Virus record (IMG/VR): IMGVR_UViG_3300034073_002360
Coordinates: 1-36,087 of that record
DNA: 36,087 nt
Reading direction: 5' to 3' (one strand)
DNA from: a virus
The notes beneath the pieces are model-generated. The model saw only the letters and a list, made by a program, of their open reading frames with translations, made no database searches and had not been told where the DNA came from. Shown here piece after piece: positions 34,924 through 36,087 of this stretch (position 1 is the stretch's first letter; each line of letters begins with the position of its first letter). The translations under genes were made by a program, and so were the position numbers.

Positions 34924-35892
34924 TTAGGCAGCGGTGTCCTCGTTGACGACCGTGATGGTGATGGGCTCGTCGGTGCCGTTGTAGAGGCCCTTGAAGTTGA
35001 GCGTCTGCTCAAGGATCTCAGGGCCACCGACCTGCGGCGTGTCGCCGTCGAAACGGGCGGCCGGGATGGACACGCTGATCTTGCGCTTGTAGGTGCCCGT
35101 GATGGCGGTGCCCTCCCACGTCGCCACGATGGCTGCGTGAGAAGCGTTGACGAAGCGGTTGTAGGCCGTCAGGTCCTTGAACTCGGCGGTGATCTCGCCC
35201 GTGATCTCGGTCATGTTGGCCGCGACCGGCTGGTTGATGGTCTGCGAGCCCAGGATGTAGCGCTCGGCGTCCAGGCCGTTGTTGACGGCGATGGAGATGT
35301 CCTTGCACTCGTAAGCGCTGCCAGCGATCGTGACCGTGGCGTCCTTGAAGGAGAGCAGCTCCTGGCTGGACGGGTAGCTGGCCGACGTGATGGAGCCGGT
35401 CGTCTCGTTCTTGCCTACCAGGCCGAGCTCGAGCTGCAGGAGCTCGTTAAGGCTGTTGGAGAGCGTCATCTCAGAAACGACGCAGCCCGAGTAGGTGAAG
35501 GCGCGCACGGTGCCGTCGTTGCCCGGACGGCCAACCTCAACGGTGAGGCCACCGAGGGCATACGGGTCCGAGAGCGTGCAGGTGTGCGTGTAGACGCTGC
35601 CGGAGGTGTTCACGGTGTTGACAGCGCCGAGGGAGTGCTTGAACAGCAGGCCGAAGTTCTCGGCGGTGCAGTCAAGGGTCACGCTGCCTTCGACGGCCTT
35701 CTGGCCGACGGCGTAGCGGTCGGTGCGCATGACGCGGTTGCCCGCGCGCAGACCCTCGGATTCGATGCGCTCAATGCTGAGTGCGAGCGTCTCCTGGTTG
35801 AACTCGTAGAAGCGGGTCGGCGTGACGGCGGTGCCCCAGGTGGACTCGACGCCGATACCGAGCTGTGCGGCGAGGCCGCTGCGGATTGCCAT
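34924..35892 (-). CDS. Major tail protein
   Basis: A 322-aa protein forming the tail tube. Starts MAIRSGLAAQLGIGVESTWG, with RTDRYAVGQKAVEGSVTLDC and a long beta-rich body (YTHTCTLSDPYALGGLTVEV). This start is typical of tail-tube proteins of actinobacterial and other siphophages (GIGVEStWGTavtPT). ATG at 35892. Lies before the gp10-like and chaperone genes, as the tail tube should. Confidence 0.85.
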   Translation of the reverse strand: MAIRSGLAAQLGIGVESTWGTAVTPTRFYEFNQETLALSIERIESEGLRAGNRVMRTDRYAVGQKAVEGSVTLDCTAENFGLLFKHSLGAVNTVNTSGSVYTHTCTLSDPYALGGLTVEVGRPGNDGTVRAFTYSGCVVSEMTLSNSLNELLQLELGLVGKNETTGSITSASYPSSQELLSFKDATVTIAGSAYECKDISIAVNNGLDAERYILGSQTINQPVAANMTEITGEITAEFKDLTAYNRFVNASHAAIVATWEGTAITGTYKRKISVSIPAARFDGDTPQVGGPEILEQTLNFKGLYNGTDEPITITVVNEDTAA

Positions 35893-35896
35893 TTAG

Positions 35897-36085
35897 TTAC
35901 TCCTTGCCCTTCGCGGGCTTTTTCTTGGTTGACTTGGCGAGCTTCCAGTCGTCACGCTCAAGCAGCTCCTTGGCGAGCTCGTCGGGCAGGTCGACTGTTC
36001 CGTCCCGCTCGCACTCGTAGCTCATGCCGGAGGGCTGCGGGAGGGTCACGGCGCTGTGGACGCCTGTGTAGGTAAGGGTCTTCAC
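35897..36085 (-). CDS. Small basic protein before major tail gene
   Basis: A 62-aa protein starting MKTLTYTGVHSAVTLPQPSG, then CERDGTVDLPDELAKELLER and a Lys-rich tail (STKKKPAKGKE). GTG at 36085; AGGAG and TAACC lie upstream (visible at the left end, bases 128-135). It is the same gene whose 5' half is repeated at bases 1-125. A small head-tail accessory or tail-tube partner by position; family not recognised. Confidence 0.7.
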   Translation of the reverse strand: MKTLTYTGVHSAVTLPQPSGMSYECERDGTVDLPDELAKELLERDDWKLAKSTKKKPAKGKE

Positions 36086-36087
36086 GG
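35961..36087. repeat. Terminal direct repeat, right copy (circular overlap)
   Basis: Identical to bases 1-127. Joining the two ends here yields a circle of about 35,960 bp without breaking any gene. Confidence 0.95.

Noticed and set aside
1-36087. CRISPR array, insertion sequence or rRNA
   Set aside because: No regularly spaced repeats, transposase motifs or rRNA-like segments were seen on either strand.

Overview
The window is the complete genome of a temperate, tailed, siphovirus-like phage, assembled as a circle. The first 127 bases and the last 127 bases are identical, so the unique molecule is about 35,960 bp and the repeat is most simply an assembly overlap, not a biological terminal repeat. 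The sequence is GC-rich. A secreted transglycosylase-like protein (16616-16948) has the look of actinobacterial cell-wall enzymes. Together these suggest an actinobacterial host, but the genus cannot be read from the sequence. Almost every gene lies on the minus strand; the one convincing plus-strand gene is a lambda-Cro/CI-type repressor (23302-23613). Genes are packed head to tail with ATGA, GTGA or TGATG overlaps, which implies long polycistronic messages and translational coupling. All descriptions follow the minus-strand transcription order, from high to low coordinate and round the circle. EARLY/LYSOGENY REGION (23126 down to 10345): small membrane and unknown proteins; a RecA-like Sak4-type ATPase with a DUF669-like putative ssDNA-binding partner; several unknown proteins; a tyrosine integrase; a secreted muralytic-looking protein; a DNA-modification island with three DNA methyltransferases of three different classes, an HNH protein and a PD-(D/E)xK-like nuclease; then small DNA-binding proteins. 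A good sigma70-like promoter with palindromic operators lies near 11340-11417. An intrinsic terminator at 10172-10194 closes the region. LATE REGION (10140 down to 1, then 36085 down to 23559): three small proteins, a glycosyltransferase-like protein, an HNH endonuclease, the large terminase subunit, an ATP-grasp ligase, a second glycosyltransferase, portal, prohead protease, HK97-type major capsid protein, a tRNA-like hairpin, head-tail connector and closure proteins, major tail protein, a gp10-like protein, the tail assembly chaperone with a -1 frameshift, tape measure (944 aa), distal tail protein, fibre and other tail proteins, an XhlA-like membrane protein, M15 peptidase, amidase, holin, a helix-turn-helix/metallophosphoesterase fusion, RusA resolvase, and a terminator at 23859-23899. 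A small gene with a G12 tract in its fifth to ninth codons (23559-23771) then faces the repressor. How it fits together: the repressor and integrase support lysogeny. Sak4, the DUF669-like protein and RusA form a recombination set; no polymerase, helicase or primase is visible, so replication probably leans on the host. The methyltransferases probably protect the DNA from restriction. The late operon builds an HK97-fold capsid and a long non-contractile tail (about 140 nm if the usual 0.15 nm per tape-measure residue holds), and holin, amidase and peptidase lyse the cell. The most unusual signals are a second open reading frame inside the cytosine methyltransferase gene, the G12 on/off tract, an 18-bp palindrome present three times, and the ATP-grasp/glycosyltransferase pair set between terminase and portal.
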